Source of the DNA: Treponema sp.
Lineage (GTDB): Bacteria; Spirochaetota; Spirochaetia; Treponematales; Treponemataceae
Direction of reading: 5' to 3'
Length of the DNA: 19,584 bases
NCBI GenBank assembly: GCA_016297805.1
Contig: JAEDFX010000038.1
Span: 1 to 19,584 of the forward strand
The notes beneath the pieces were generated by a model, which saw only the letters and a program-made list of their open reading frames with translations, ran no database searches and had not been told where the DNA came from. Each line of letters starts with the position of its first letter. Position 1 is the stretch's first letter. Both the position numbers and the translations under genes were made by a program. This document shows positions 1 through 6,871 of this stretch, piece after piece.

Positions 1-62
1 CGTCAATCTAGAGTATCCCGTTTTTCTCGTATTTTCAAATCGTAACAACTACCTCTTTTCTG

Positions 63-99
63 ACACAGATTACACAGATGTTCACAGATTAACACAGAT
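63..99 (+). repeat. left inverted-repeat arm, 4x ACACAGAT
   Basis: Four 8-mers (ACACAGAT three times, TCACAGAT once) at 63-70, 72-79, 82-89 and 92-99. The 9-10 bp period places them on the same face of the helix. The arm mirrors the one at 519-556. Confidence 0.9.
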
Positions 100-107
100 A
101 TGTTTTT

Positions 108-476
108 TTAGTAACCATTTATTACACGTTTTACTTCTACCTTTGATGAACCAAAATCTATTAACAACCCAATTCTTTTTTTAGTTGCTTTCAAATAATT
201 TAGGAGTTGAGCTTTATGAATTGAAGATAATTCTTTTACTGATTTTAATTCAATAATAATTTTATCATCTACCAGTAAATCTGCATAATAGTCACCAACA
301 TTCTTTTCATGATAATAAACAGATATAGGGACTTGATTTTCAACTTTTAGATTTTTCTCAGAAATTGCAATCATCATTGAATGTTCATATACTTTCTCAA
401 GAAATCCAAACCCAAGTTCATTTGCAACAGAATAGGCACATCCAATTATTGTTTCCGTAATTTCACTATCACTCAT
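108..476 (-). CDS. GxxExxY family protein (PDDEXK_3 fold)
   Basis: A 122-residue protein matching the GxxExxY family (PF13366/TIGR04256), whose members have a PD-(D/E)XK nuclease-like fold but no established function. The naming motif is G24-F-L-E27-K-V-Y30. The nuclease-like core is D66, then E76-L-K78 in an IIIELKSV strand, followed by the conserved HKAQLLNYL helix (87-95), so the metal-binding residues look intact. The length is normal for the family. The start ATG at 474-476 has no clear Shine-Dalgarno sequence. It is the only gene between two inverted ACACAGAT arrays, and stands apart from the purine genes next to it in both sequence and structure. A role in acting on the flanking repeats is speculation. 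Confidence in the family is high; the function is unknown. Confidence 0.85.
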   Translation of the reverse strand: MSDSEITETIIGCAYSVANELGFGFLEKVYEHSMMIAISEKNLKVENQVPISVYYHEKNVGDYYADLLVDDKIIIELKSVKELSSIHKAQLLNYLKATKKRIGLLIDFGSSKVEVKRVINGY

Positions 477-495
477 AACTTAAAAATAATAAAAA

Positions 496-526
496 AACAC
501 AGATCAACAAAGAAAAAAATCTGTGT
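496..526 (-). terminator. probable purM terminator from ACACAGAT repeats
   Basis: On the minus strand, ACACAGAT (526 to 519) pairs with ATCTGTGT (504 to 497) across a 14-nt loop and is followed by a T run (496 to 490). The hairpin is short and A/T-rich but well placed downstream of purM. The inner end of the mobile-like unit may therefore end purM transcription. Confidence 0.4.
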
Positions 527-556
527 CAATCTGTGTTTCATCTGTGTAATCTGTGT
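519..556 (-). repeat. right inverted-repeat arm, 4x ATCTGTGT
   Basis: Four copies of ATCTGTGT at 519-526, 529-536, 540-547 and 549-556, spaced 9-11 bp. The reverse complement reproduces the left arm at 63-99, with 18 identical outer bases. Confidence 0.9.
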
Positions 557-572
557 CTAATTATCTTCTAGT

Positions 573-1667
573 CTAATCTTCAAAAAGCACAGCATCTTTC
601 TGGCTGTTTACTTCGCCTTTAGCGTATTCTACGCGACCGATTTTGTATGCTTTCATATCTGGACAGTAGTCTTTGTGATATTTAGAAGCATTAGCGTTGA
701 ACATTTCAAGAACAGCATCAGCTTCTTTTGCATTAACTGCAAGAACCATACCAATACCCATATTGAATGTATTGTAGATAGAGTTCAAATCAGCACCACG
801 TTTAATCAATTCACCAAATACTGGAGGGATGTCCCATGAATCACGCTTGATAACAGAAATCAACTGCTTCTTGCCATCCTTAGCTTTTGGATACATACGT
901 GGAATATTTTCGTAGAATCCACCGCCTGTTACGTGAACCATGCCATGAATAGCCTTACGGTATTTTCCAAGAACTTCCATAACAGGTTTTACATAAATAC
1001 GAGTAGGTGTAAGAAGAACTTCACCAATTGTTTTACCAGTATCTTTTCCATCAATTACAAATGGATCCATTGGATTTGGAACAAGCTTACGAACCAAGCT
1101 GAAACCATTTGAGTGAACACCAGTAGAAGAAAGACCAATAAGAACATCACCTTCTTTGATTGCCGAACCGTCAATCATTTCTTTCTTTTCACCAACGCCT
1201 ACACCAAAACCGGCAAGGTCATATTTTCCAACATCATAGAAACCTGGCATTTCAGCTGTTTCACCACCAAGAAGAGCACAACCAGTATCAACACAACCGT
1301 CAGCAACACCTTTTACTAAATCTGCAGCAACTTCAGCTTCAAGTTTTCCACAAGCAACGTAATCAAGGAAGTACAAAGTCTGAACACCACAACAAAGGAT
1401 GTCGTTTACACTCATAGCAACACAGTCAATACCAACTGTATCATATTTTTTCATCTGGAAGGCAATATCCAGTTTTGTACCAACACCGTCAGTTCCAGAA
1501 ACCATTACAGGATTCTTGTAACCCTTTGGCACTTCAAACATACCTGCAAAACTTCCCAACCCAGTCAACATTCCTGGAATTGCAGTTCTTTTTGCATGCT
1601 CTTTGTACTTATCTACTGCGCGGTAGCCTTCTTCTACATCAACACCTGATTCTTTGTAAGATGCCAT
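573..1667 (-). CDS. purM: phosphoribosylformylglycinamidine cyclo-ligase
   Basis: PurM (AIR synthetase) converts FGAM and ATP to aminoimidazole ribonucleotide in purine synthesis, in the cytoplasm as a dimer. The 364 residues cover the whole family, slightly longer than the usual ~345. Visible motifs are SGTDGVGTK (57-65), VNDILCCGVQTLYFLDY (87-103, with D89) and GGETAEMPGFY (134-144), which form the substrate and ATP site. The start ATG is preceded by GGAGC at a suitable distance. It follows purE on the same strand across a 137-bp gap holding a GC-rich hairpin block, so co-transcription is plausible but not shown. PurE acts directly on the product of PurM (via PurK if PurE is class I). The frame is intact and the assignment secure. 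Confidence 0.97.
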   Translation of the reverse strand: MASYKESGVDVEEGYRAVDKYKEHAKRTAIPGMLTGLGSFAGMFEVPKGYKNPVMVSGTDGVGTKLDIAFQMKKYDTVGIDCVAMSVNDILCCGVQTLYFLDYVACGKLEAEVAADLVKGVADGCVDTGCALLGGETAEMPGFYDVGKYDLAGFGVGVGEKKEMIDGSAIKEGDVLIGLSSTGVHSNGFSLVRKLVPNPMDPFVIDGKDTGKTIGEVLLTPTRIYVKPVMEVLGKYRKAIHGMVHVTGGGFYENIPRMYPKAKDGKKQLISVIKRDSWDIPPVFGELIKRGADLNSIYNTFNMGIGMVLAVNAKEADAVLEMFNANASKYHKDYCPDMKAYKIGRVEYAKGEVNSQKDAVLFED

Positions 1668-1690
1668 ATTTGCTCCTTGTATATATTAAG

Positions 1691-1787
1691 GAGGGGAAAA
1701 GTCGCAAGCGACTTTGGCCTTCCCCTCGCTACAAAACTATGTTTTTCCGCTACCCCTTCTCCTAGGGGTGCACTTCGTTTCCCCCTA
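1691..1787. repeat. GC-rich double-hairpin intergenic block
   Basis: The first hairpin has an outer stem GAGGGGAA (1691-1698) / TTCCCCTC (1720-1727) and an inner stem AAGTCGC (1699-1705) / GCGACTT (1708-1714). A second, TAGGGG (1763-1768) / CCCCTA (1782-1787), has a 13-nt loop. The C-rich block stands out sharply from the A/T-rich surroundings. It lies between purE and purM and looks like a dispersed REP-type repeat, though no second copy is in the window. Confidence 0.55.
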
Positions 1788-1804
1788 AAACCCCAGGGAA
1801 ACTA

Positions 1805-2299
1805 TTAGAACTTAATATCCAATCCAGTAGCAGCAGCATCTGCTGCCAATTTTGCTCTGAAATCCTTAAGCTTCTTTGCCAATTCTTTATCCTGCAAAGC
1901 TAAAATCTGCAAAGCAAGATAAGCTGCATTTTTTGCACTGTTAATTCCAACAGTTGCAACTGGAATCTGTGGAGGCATCTGAACGATTGAAAGCAAAGCG
2001 TCCATTCCACCAAGACCATTTGACTTGTCCGAAACACATTCAAGTGGAACACCAATAACTGGCAAAGTTGTAGCACCTGCAATAACACCTGGAAGAGCAG
2101 CAGCAAGACCAGCACCAGCAATAATTACCTGACAACCGTCTTTTTCAACCTGTTCAATTGTTTGATGAAGTAAAGCCCCGGCTCTGTGGGCAGAAAGAAT
2201 ATAAGCCTTGTAATCAACGCCGAATTCTGTAAGAACATCGGCAGCCTTTTTCATAGTGTCTTTATCAGACTTAGACCCAAAAAAAATTGCAACTTTCAT
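1805..2299 (-). CDS. purE: 5-(carboxyamino)imidazole ribonucleotide mutase (PurE)
   Basis: PurE makes carboxyaminoimidazole ribonucleotide, the step after AIR formation. The start is taken as ATG 2297-2299 (164 residues, MKVAIFFGSKSD...), because the family begins here and the longer frame's GTG at 2332 falls inside the likely -35 box. Visible motifs are GSKSD near the N-terminus, SAHR, AGAGLAAALPGV, LPVIGVP and MDALLSIVQMPPQIPVATV, which resemble class I enzymes that use N5-CAIR. SAHRAG replaces the common SAHRTP. Class I enzymes normally work with PurK, which is not in the window. The class should be treated as provisional. No ribosome binding site is visible and the message may be leaderless. 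Confidence 0.93.
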   Translation of the reverse strand: MKVAIFFGSKSDKDTMKKAADVLTEFGVDYKAYILSAHRAGALLHQTIEQVEKDGCQVIIAGAGLAAALPGVIAGATTLPVIGVPLECVSDKSNGLGGMDALLSIVQMPPQIPVATVGINSAKNAAYLALQILALQDKELAKKLKDFRAKLAADAAATGLDIKF

Positions 2300-2305
2300 A
2301 CACAA

Positions 2306-2334
2306 TTTATACCATAAATAAAATTTCTTCACAA
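2306..2334 (-). promoter_or_regulatory. purE promoter, probably leaderless
   Basis: On the minus strand, TTGTGA (2334-2329), a 17-bp spacer and TATAAA (2311-2306) are followed by 6 bp and the purE ATG. The expected transcription start coincides with the start codon. Confidence 0.6.
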
Positions 2335-2380
2335 TAAGACAAAAAATAAACCAAAAATTCCAGTTTTAAAAAACAAACAA

Positions 2381-2570
2381 CTCCTAAAGAGATACATTCA
2401 TGTCAGTCTTTGCTGTACCACTCTTAAACTGATACATTCATGTCAGTCTTTGCTGTACCACTCTTAAACTGATACATTCATGCCTGTCTTTGCTGTACCA
2501 CTCTTAAACTGATACATTCATGTCAGTCTTTACTGTACCACTTTTAAACTGGTACATTCATGCCTGTCAT
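2381..2570. repeat. 40-bp tandem repeat array
   Basis: Four complete 40-bp units at 2391-2430, 2431-2470, 2471-2510 and 2511-2550, with a decayed 10-bp lead-in (2381-2390) and a half unit (2551-2570). Units 1 and 2 are identical; units 3 and 4 each differ from them at two positions. Each unit begins GATACATTCATG and contains CTGTACCACTCTTAAACT. TGATACA and TGTACCA in each unit can pair; on minus-strand RNA the mismatch becomes a G-U pair. The array fills most of the region between the purE and flavoprotein promoters. It has no spacers, and 40 is not a multiple of three, so it is neither CRISPR nor coding. Confidence 0.97.
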
Positions 2571-2590
2571 TAATGTATTTGTCATCTGTC

Positions 2591-2619
2591 TTTAAAAACT
2601 ATTATTTTCACTTTATAAT
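2591..2619 (+). promoter_or_regulatory. flavoprotein promoter, probably leaderless
   Basis: TTTAAA (2591-2596), a 17-bp spacer and a perfect TATAAT (2614-2619) lie 6 bp before the ATG at 2626. No Shine-Dalgarno sequence is present. Confidence 0.55.
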
Positions 2620-2625
2620 CACACT

Positions 2626-4230
2626 ATGATTAAAGAAATTACCATCACAGTTCAGCCAGAAGATGAAAAAAACTCTGGACTTCACAAATCACTTGTTATT
2701 AAAGAACTTAAAAAAAATCGTATTCCAACTGGAGAAATAACTCTTGTTTTTCTAAAAAAATCTATTGATGCTCGTCATGGACAGTTGAAGCTTCATCTCC
2801 GCTATAAGGTTTATCTTGGAGAAAAACCTCAAGAATCAGAAAACGCTCTTCCTGTCTGGAAAAAAGCTGATGGTAAAAAATCTATGATTATTGTGGGCTC
2901 GGGACCTGCAGGTCTTTTTGGTGCTCTCAAACTTTTGGAAAAAGGGGTAAAACCAATCATTATTGAACGAGGAGTAGAAACTTCTCAACGCCGCAAAGAC
3001 ATAGCTCTTATAAGTACAAAAGATAACGTAAATGAAAATTCCAACTATTGCTTTGGCGAAGGAGGAGCTGGTACTTTTTCTGATGGAAAGCTTTACACCC
3101 GCAGCAACAAACGTGGCGACATCAGTTCCATTCTCCGTATTTTCAATTATTTCGGTGCCGATGAAAGAATCCTTACAGACGCACATCCTCACATTGGTAC
3201 AGATAAGCTTCCTCAAGTCATCAACGCCATGCGTGCTAAAATTATTGAACTTGGGGGCGAATTCCATTTCAACACAAAAGTAACGGATCTGATTTTAAAT
3301 CTTGAGAACCATCAGCCATCAGCAAAAGGAGTTCGTACAATAAACACCGTTACTGGTGAAGAAAAATCCTTCACAGGCAACGCCGTTCTTCTTGCAACCG
3401 GCCATTCCGCTACAGATATATATATGATGCTGGCAAAAACCTGCCCTTCTGCTCTGGAAGCTAAAACCTTTGCAGCAGGAGTTCGTGTTGAACATCCTAG
3501 AATGCTCATAGATGCAATTCAGTATCACGGAAAACTGGACAATGGACTTGGAGCTGCTGAATACAGAGTTACAACACAAGTTGAAAATCGCGGAGTATAC
3601 TCCTTCTGCATGTGTCCTGGAGGATTTGTAGTTCCTTCCAGTTCAGGCCCAGATGAAATTGTTGTAAACGGCATGTCTGCTGCTGCCCGCAATTCAAAAT
3701 GGTCTAATGCAGCAATTGTCGTAGAGATTCGCCCGGAAGATATTCCTGCAAAATTTAAAAAACAGGCAGAAGAAATGGGATGCTCTCAGATTGCAGGGCT
3801 CTTGTTCAGAACTGATTTAGAAAAAGCTGCAAAACAAAACGGTAAAGGACAGGCAGCGCCTGCTCAACGATTAAAGGATTTTTTGGACAATAAGAAGTCT
3901 TCAGATCTTCCCGCTTCAAGCTATACACCAGGTCTTGTTTCATCAAATCTTAACAGCTGGCTCCCTCCTCACATAAGCACAAGACTTAATCAGGGATTTA
4001 GAAATATTAACAAGAACATGAAAGGCTTTATATGCGATGATGCCCTTATGATTGCCGCAGAAACAAGAACCAGCACTCCAGTCCGCATTGTAAGAGACAA
4101 GGAAAGCTATGAATGTATTGGAATAAAAGGTCTTTATCCAGCAGGTGAAGGCAGCGGATATTCCGGTGGTATTGTTTCCAGCGCAATGGACGGAGAAAAT
4201 GCCTGTTTAGCATTCATTAATAGAAAATAA
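2626..4230 (+). CDS. FAD-dependent dehydrogenase, COG2509 type
   Basis: A 534-residue flavoprotein of the uncharacterised NAD(P)/FAD-dependent oxidoreductase group COG2509. Residues 1-75 form the small N-terminal domain typical of the group. The dinucleotide-binding site follows: GSGPAG (91-96) in a beta-alpha-beta unit that ends with E114. The group signature FGEGGAGTFSDGKLYTR lies at about 143-159, and a second FAD contact, PAGEGSGYSGG, is near the C-terminus (505-515). There is no signal peptide or membrane segment, so it is cytoplasmic. The substrate is unknown. It stands alone, diverging from purE across the tandem repeat array. Family confidence is high and reaction confidence low. Confidence 0.88.
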   Translation: MIKEITITVQPEDEKNSGLHKSLVIKELKKNRIPTGEITLVFLKKSIDARHGQLKLHLRYKVYLGEKPQESENALPVWKKADGKKSMIIVGSGPAGLFGALKLLEKGVKPIIIERGVETSQRRKDIALISTKDNVNENSNYCFGEGGAGTFSDGKLYTRSNKRGDISSILRIFNYFGADERILTDAHPHIGTDKLPQVINAMRAKIIELGGEFHFNTKVTDLILNLENHQPSAKGVRTINTVTGEEKSFTGNAVLLATGHSATDIYMMLAKTCPSALEAKTFAAGVRVEHPRMLIDAIQYHGKLDNGLGAAEYRVTTQVENRGVYSFCMCPGGFVVPSSSGPDEIVVNGMSAAARNSKWSNAAIVVEIRPEDIPAKFKKQAEEMGCSQIAGLLFRTDLEKAAKQNGKGQAAPAQRLKDFLDNKKSSDLPASSYTPGLVSSNLNSWLPPHISTRLNQGFRNINKNMKGFICDDALMIAAETRTSTPVRIVRDKESYECIGIKGLYPAGEGSGYSGGIVSSAMDGENACLAFINRK

Positions 4231-4255
4231 TTCTTCCTAAAAAATGAACACCGCA

Positions 4256-4373
4256 GGAAGTTTCAACTTCCGAGGATGTGAAATTCGTTCACGCAAGTGA
4301 ACAGTTAAATAAGCAGAGTTTCGCAAGAAACTCAAGTTAAATCAAATGGCACTATTTGAGCCATTTGATTTAA
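4256..4373. repeat. array of four hairpins
   Basis: Four perfect stems follow one another: GGAAGTT/AACTTCC (4256-4271), GTTCAC-GCAA-GTGAAC (4287-4302), GAGTTTC-GCAA-GAAACTC (4316-4333), and a 14-bp stem 4337-4350 / 4360-4373 with a 9-nt loop. Two have GCAA (GNRA-type) tetraloops. The block lies between the flavoprotein stop and the next gene and could stabilise or end the upstream transcript. Confidence 0.75.
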
Positions 4374-4411
4374 ACCTAGATTTTTCAAATATCCTATGAT
4401 AAACTGATAGA

Positions 4412-5176
4412 ATGAAAAAAAACACAGACTATATAGAGAGAGTTGTCTATTTAGTTGGTTTTATATTTTTGCTTATTGCATCAATAACAGGAATTTTATT
4501 GGACGGAGACCCCCAGTCTATAATTGAATGGGTTGCCCCATCTGCAATTGTTATTCCAACCATTCATATCTTTTGTGCGACCCTAAGTTTATTCTTGATT
4601 TTTAAGCCAAATGATAAGTTGTTTATTATTATTGTAATGGTTGAAAGTTTTCTTCTTAATCTTACAAATTACACAATACTTGGAATTTTCTTCTTCTATG
4701 CGGCAGTAATTCTTATTGTCTGCAAAGGACTTTTCCCTAAAAATCAAAAGAAAATACTTAATCATTTAGCTGCAATACATTTCATTTCTCTTATAGGAAC
4801 TTTCCCTAGAGGCTGGCAATACATGTTAATCCATTTTGGATATTCAGCTTTCAGTCTCTTTTTTTACCTGTGGATTTATTATATTCTTAAAGCAAGATTT
4901 TCGTGCTTCCTTCCAACAAATGTAACACAGCAGACTATAATCAATCAAAAACCAGGGTCACCAATTTCCCTTGCTGATTATAAACTTTCAGAACGACAGT
5001 CAAATTTTGTTCTAGCTAACCTTCACAGAAATCTTTCTTACAAGGAAATCAGTGAAGAATATTTTGTAAGTGTTTCTACAGTAAAAAAAGAATTTGCAGA
5101 AGTTTATAAAGTATTCAATGTTTCTAAACTAGAAGAACTCCGAATCCTTCTTCTCCAATATCAGGTAGAAGAATAA
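4412..5176 (+). CDS. six-helix membrane protein with LuxR-type HTH
   Basis: A 254-residue protein with two parts. Residues 11-160 contain about six hydrophobic segments (near 11-30, 43-63, 69-88, 90-107, 117-131 and 137-159). Residues 190-250 form a LuxR/GerE-like helix-turn-helix (YKLSERQSNFVLANLHRNLSYKEIS... then VSVSTVKKEF), with the recognition-helix pattern VSxSTVKxE. This suggests a transcription regulator held in the inner membrane, sensing something in or across the membrane. There is no receiver domain and no partner kinase nearby. The ATG lacks a ribosome binding site; TATGAT at 4395-4400 is the nearest -10-like box. The ligand and targets are unknown. Confidence 0.75.
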   Translation: MKKNTDYIERVVYLVGFIFLLIASITGILLDGDPQSIIEWVAPSAIVIPTIHIFCATLSLFLIFKPNDKLFIIIVMVESFLLNLTNYTILGIFFFYAAVILIVCKGLFPKNQKKILNHLAAIHFISLIGTFPRGWQYMLIHFGYSAFSLFFYLWIYYILKARFSCFLPTNVTQQTIINQKPGSPISLADYKLSERQSNFVLANLHRNLSYKEISEEYFVSVSTVKKEFAEVYKVFNVSKLEELRILLLQYQVEE

Positions 5177-5181
5177 AAAAA

Positions 5182-5209
5182 CTGCAAGGTTGAATAATCA
5201 ACCTTGCAG
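5182..5209 (+). terminator. stem-loop after the membrane HTH gene
   Basis: A perfect 12-bp stem (5182-5193 / 5198-5209) with an ATAA loop lies 5 bp after the stop codon. It is not followed by a U run, so termination is likely but not classical. Confidence 0.55.
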
Positions 5210-5385
5210 CTCTCTCACCGAAATAAACCGGTTCTCCGAAAAACGTTTCAAACTCTCTCACCTTTTCGCAACGCTTTTGTATGTAAAAAAAAAGAAGGAT
5301 TAACTTTTATTAACTTTATTATTAATAATATTTGTTAACTTTCTAACCGTCAATTATGGAAAACACGATTTAACCAAGGTTAAGA

Positions 5386-5426
5386 AAAAATAACCGAGGT
5401 TATTATAACGAACCTCGGTTATTTTT
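5386..5426. terminator. bidirectional terminator after the ABC ATPase
   Basis: A perfect 16-bp stem (5386-5401 / 5411-5426) with a 9-nt loop. The arms begin with AAAAA and end with TTTTT, giving a U run in both directions. It sits 15 bp past the ATPase stop and can also catch readthrough from the plus strand. Confidence 0.85.
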
Positions 5427-5441
5427 AATAAAAACTCTATT

Positions 5442-6164
5442 TTACAGAACTGATTTTAAAAATTGCTGAAGTCTTTCACTTTTAGGACTTCCAAAAATCT
5501 GTTCAGGAGTTCCTTCTTCTTCAATGTAGCCATCATTTATGAATAGAACTCTGTCCGCTACCTCACGGGCAAATCCCATCTCGTGGGTTACAACCATCAT
5601 AGTCATTCCAGACTTTGCCAAGTCTTTCATAACTTCCAGAACTTCACCAACCATTTCTGGGTCTAATGCTGAAGTAGGCTCATCAAAAAGAATTACTTCC
5701 GGATCCATAGCAAGTGCACGAACAATTGCAATTCTCTGCTTCTGGCCACCACTTATTGTAGAAGGATATACATTTGCCTTATCCTGCAAACCTACTCTTT
5801 CCAGCAATTTCATAGCTTGTGCTTCAGCTTCTTCCTTTGTTTTCAATTTCAATGTAATTGGTGCAAGGGTAATATTTTCCAAAACTGTAAGATGTGGAAA
5901 TAAATTAAAATGCTGGAACACCATTCCCATTTTCTGACGACATGAATCAAGATTTGTTTTTTCATCACAAACATCTACACCGTTATAAAGAATCTGTCCT
6001 CCAGTTGGAGTTTCCAGTCTATTCAAACAACGGAGAAATGTACTTTTACCAGAACCAGAAGGTCCAATTATAACTATTTTTTCACCTTTCTGTACGGTAA
6101 GAGAAATATCTTTTATTACTTGTAAATCACCAAAACTGATTTTAAGATTTTTAACTTCTATCAC
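5442..6164 (-). CDS. polar amino acid ABC transporter ATPase
   Basis: The ATPase of a polar amino-acid importer (GlnQ/HisP type). The start is taken as GTG 6162-6164, giving 240 residues, the usual length; the longer frame would add a tail absent from the family. This start overlaps the permease stop by 14 bp, as in translationally coupled pairs. Numbered from there, Walker A is GPSGSGKST at 34-42, and the Q-loop (VFQHFNLFPH), signature ISGGQKQR, Walker B VILFDEPTSALD and H-switch THEM follow. The signature begins with I rather than L, a tolerated variant. It is last in the run glgX-glgP-binding protein-permease-ATPase and is followed by a strong terminator. Confidence 0.93.
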   Translation of the reverse strand: MIEVKNLKISFGDLQVIKDISLTVQKGEKIVIIGPSGSGKSTFLRCLNRLETPTGGQILYNGVDVCDEKTNLDSCRQKMGMVFQHFNLFPHLTVLENITLAPITLKLKTKEEAEAQAMKLLERVGLQDKANVYPSTISGGQKQRIAIVRALAMDPEVILFDEPTSALDPEMVGEVLEVMKDLAKSGMTMMVVTHEMGFAREVADRVLFINDGYIEEEGTPEQIFGSPKSERLQQFLKSVL

Positions 6165-6834
6165 TTCGAGCCAACCTTTTTTCAAAAATTCCAAATAAGT
6201 TTGTAAGACCAACTGTCAAAATCAAATAAATAACAGCACAAGTCAACAGAGGAATCCAGGCGTTATAAGTTGCATTACGAATCATATCGCCAGCTTTAGT
6301 CAAATCTGTAACCGCAATAAAACTTGCTACAGAAGTTTCTTTTATTAATACAATGAATTCACTTGTATATGTAGGCAAAACGGCTTTTACTGCCTGAGGA
6401 AGTACAATCTTAAACAATGTCTGCCATTTACTAAGACCTAGAGAACGCCCAGCTTCTGTCTGCCCTGGATCAATTCCCTGAATACCTGCACGGAATATTT
6501 CTGTACAATAAGCTCCAGAATTAAAACCGTAAGCAAGGATTGCAACCAGCAATCTAGGCAAATGCAATGGTGCAAAAATTACGAAATAGAAAATCATAAG
6601 CTGTGTGGCTAATGGAATACCTCGTAAAATTGTTGTATAGAGATTTGCGAAGAATTTTGCAATTTTGCTGTCTGAAATTTTCATAAGAGCAAAAATACAA
6701 CCAAGAATTGTACCTAATAAAATTGCACATATTGCAATCAGAAGTGTGACACCAAGCCCCTTAAAAATAAGAACATAACGTTCACCGGCAATCATAGTGT
6801 CATAAATAACCTGTAATAGTGTTCTTTCGTCCAT
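6151..6834 (-). CDS. polar amino acid ABC transporter permease
   Basis: An inner-membrane permease of the HisM/GlnP family. The start is placed at ATG 6832-6834 (227 residues, MDERTLLQ...), because AGGA lies 6 bases upstream and the twelve extra residues of the longer frame are untypical. Several hydrophobic helices are visible, and the cytoplasmic loop that contacts the ATPase carries the EAA-type pattern EAGRSLGLSKWQTLFKIVLPQA at about 127-148. The substrate cannot be read from the permease. It follows the binding-protein gene after two strong hairpins and overlaps the ATPase gene. A TATAAT at 6862-6867 could also give it its own transcript. Confidence 0.9.
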   Translation of the reverse strand: MDERTLLQVIYDTMIAGERYVLIFKGLGVTLLIAICAILLGTILGCIFALMKISDSKIAKFFANLYTTILRGIPLATQLMIFYFVIFAPLHLPRLLVAILAYGFNSGAYCTEIFRAGIQGIDPGQTEAGRSLGLSKWQTLFKIVLPQAVKAVLPTYTSEFIVLIKETSVASFIAVTDLTKAGDMIRNATYNAWIPLLTCAVIYLILTVGLTNLFGIFEKRLARSDRS

Positions 6835-6861
6835 TTGTATCCTACAAAAAAATATGCTCCC

Positions 6862-6867
6862 ATTATA
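6862..6867 (-). promoter_or_regulatory. possible internal -10 box for the permease
   Basis: TATAAT on the minus strand, 27 bp before the permease ATG and after the terminator-like hairpin. No good -35 is visible at 17 bp. Confidence 0.3.
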
Positions 6868-6871
6868 CAAT

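Larger units (their letters stand above)
63..556. mobile_element. ACACAGAT-bounded unit with GxxExxY gene
   Basis: Seen: the left end carries four direct copies of ACACAGAT or TCACAGAT starting at 63, 72, 82 and 92. The right end carries four copies in inverted orientation (ATCTGTGT starting at 519, 529, 540 and 549), plus one direct copy at 497-504. Read inward, the two ends match as inverted repeats of 37 and 38 bp; the outermost 18 bases are identical and one 1-nt gap aligns the rest. The only gene inside is the GxxExxY protein at 108-476. The unit ends 16 bp from the purM stop codon. I saw no convincing target-site duplication. Inference: a small non-autonomous mobile or dispersed element; the mechanism is unknown. 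Confidence 0.6.
5177..5441. other. convergent intergenic region with hairpins and TTAACTTT repeats
   Basis: Between two converging genes. Besides the two stems listed separately it contains CTCTCTCACC twice (5210-5219 and 5253-5262), TTAACTTT three times (5300, 5310 and 5335), a 14-bp palindrome TATTATTAATAATA (5317-5330), and TTAACC/GGTTAA arms at 5370-5383. No coding frame is supported. It is too rich in structure to be a plain spacer, but I cannot assign a role. Confidence 0.5.

Noticed and set aside
50..570. Target-site duplication around the ACACAGAT unit
   Set aside because: The bases just outside the two arms (TTTTCTG and CTAATTA) do not match.
2297..2332. Longer purE start at GTG 2332
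   Set aside because: The extra eleven residues are foreign to the family and the GTG overlaps the likely -35 box.
2391..2570. 40-bp repeats as a CRISPR array
   Set aside because: The units are directly adjacent with no spacers, and no cas gene is present.
2391..2570. 40-bp repeats as a repetitive coding region
   Set aside because: The period is not a multiple of three and no open frame spans the array.
6165..6212. Longer ABC ATPase start at 6212
   Set aside because: It would overlap the permease by 62 bp and add a tail not found in GlnQ-type ATPases; GTG 6164 gives the usual N-terminus.
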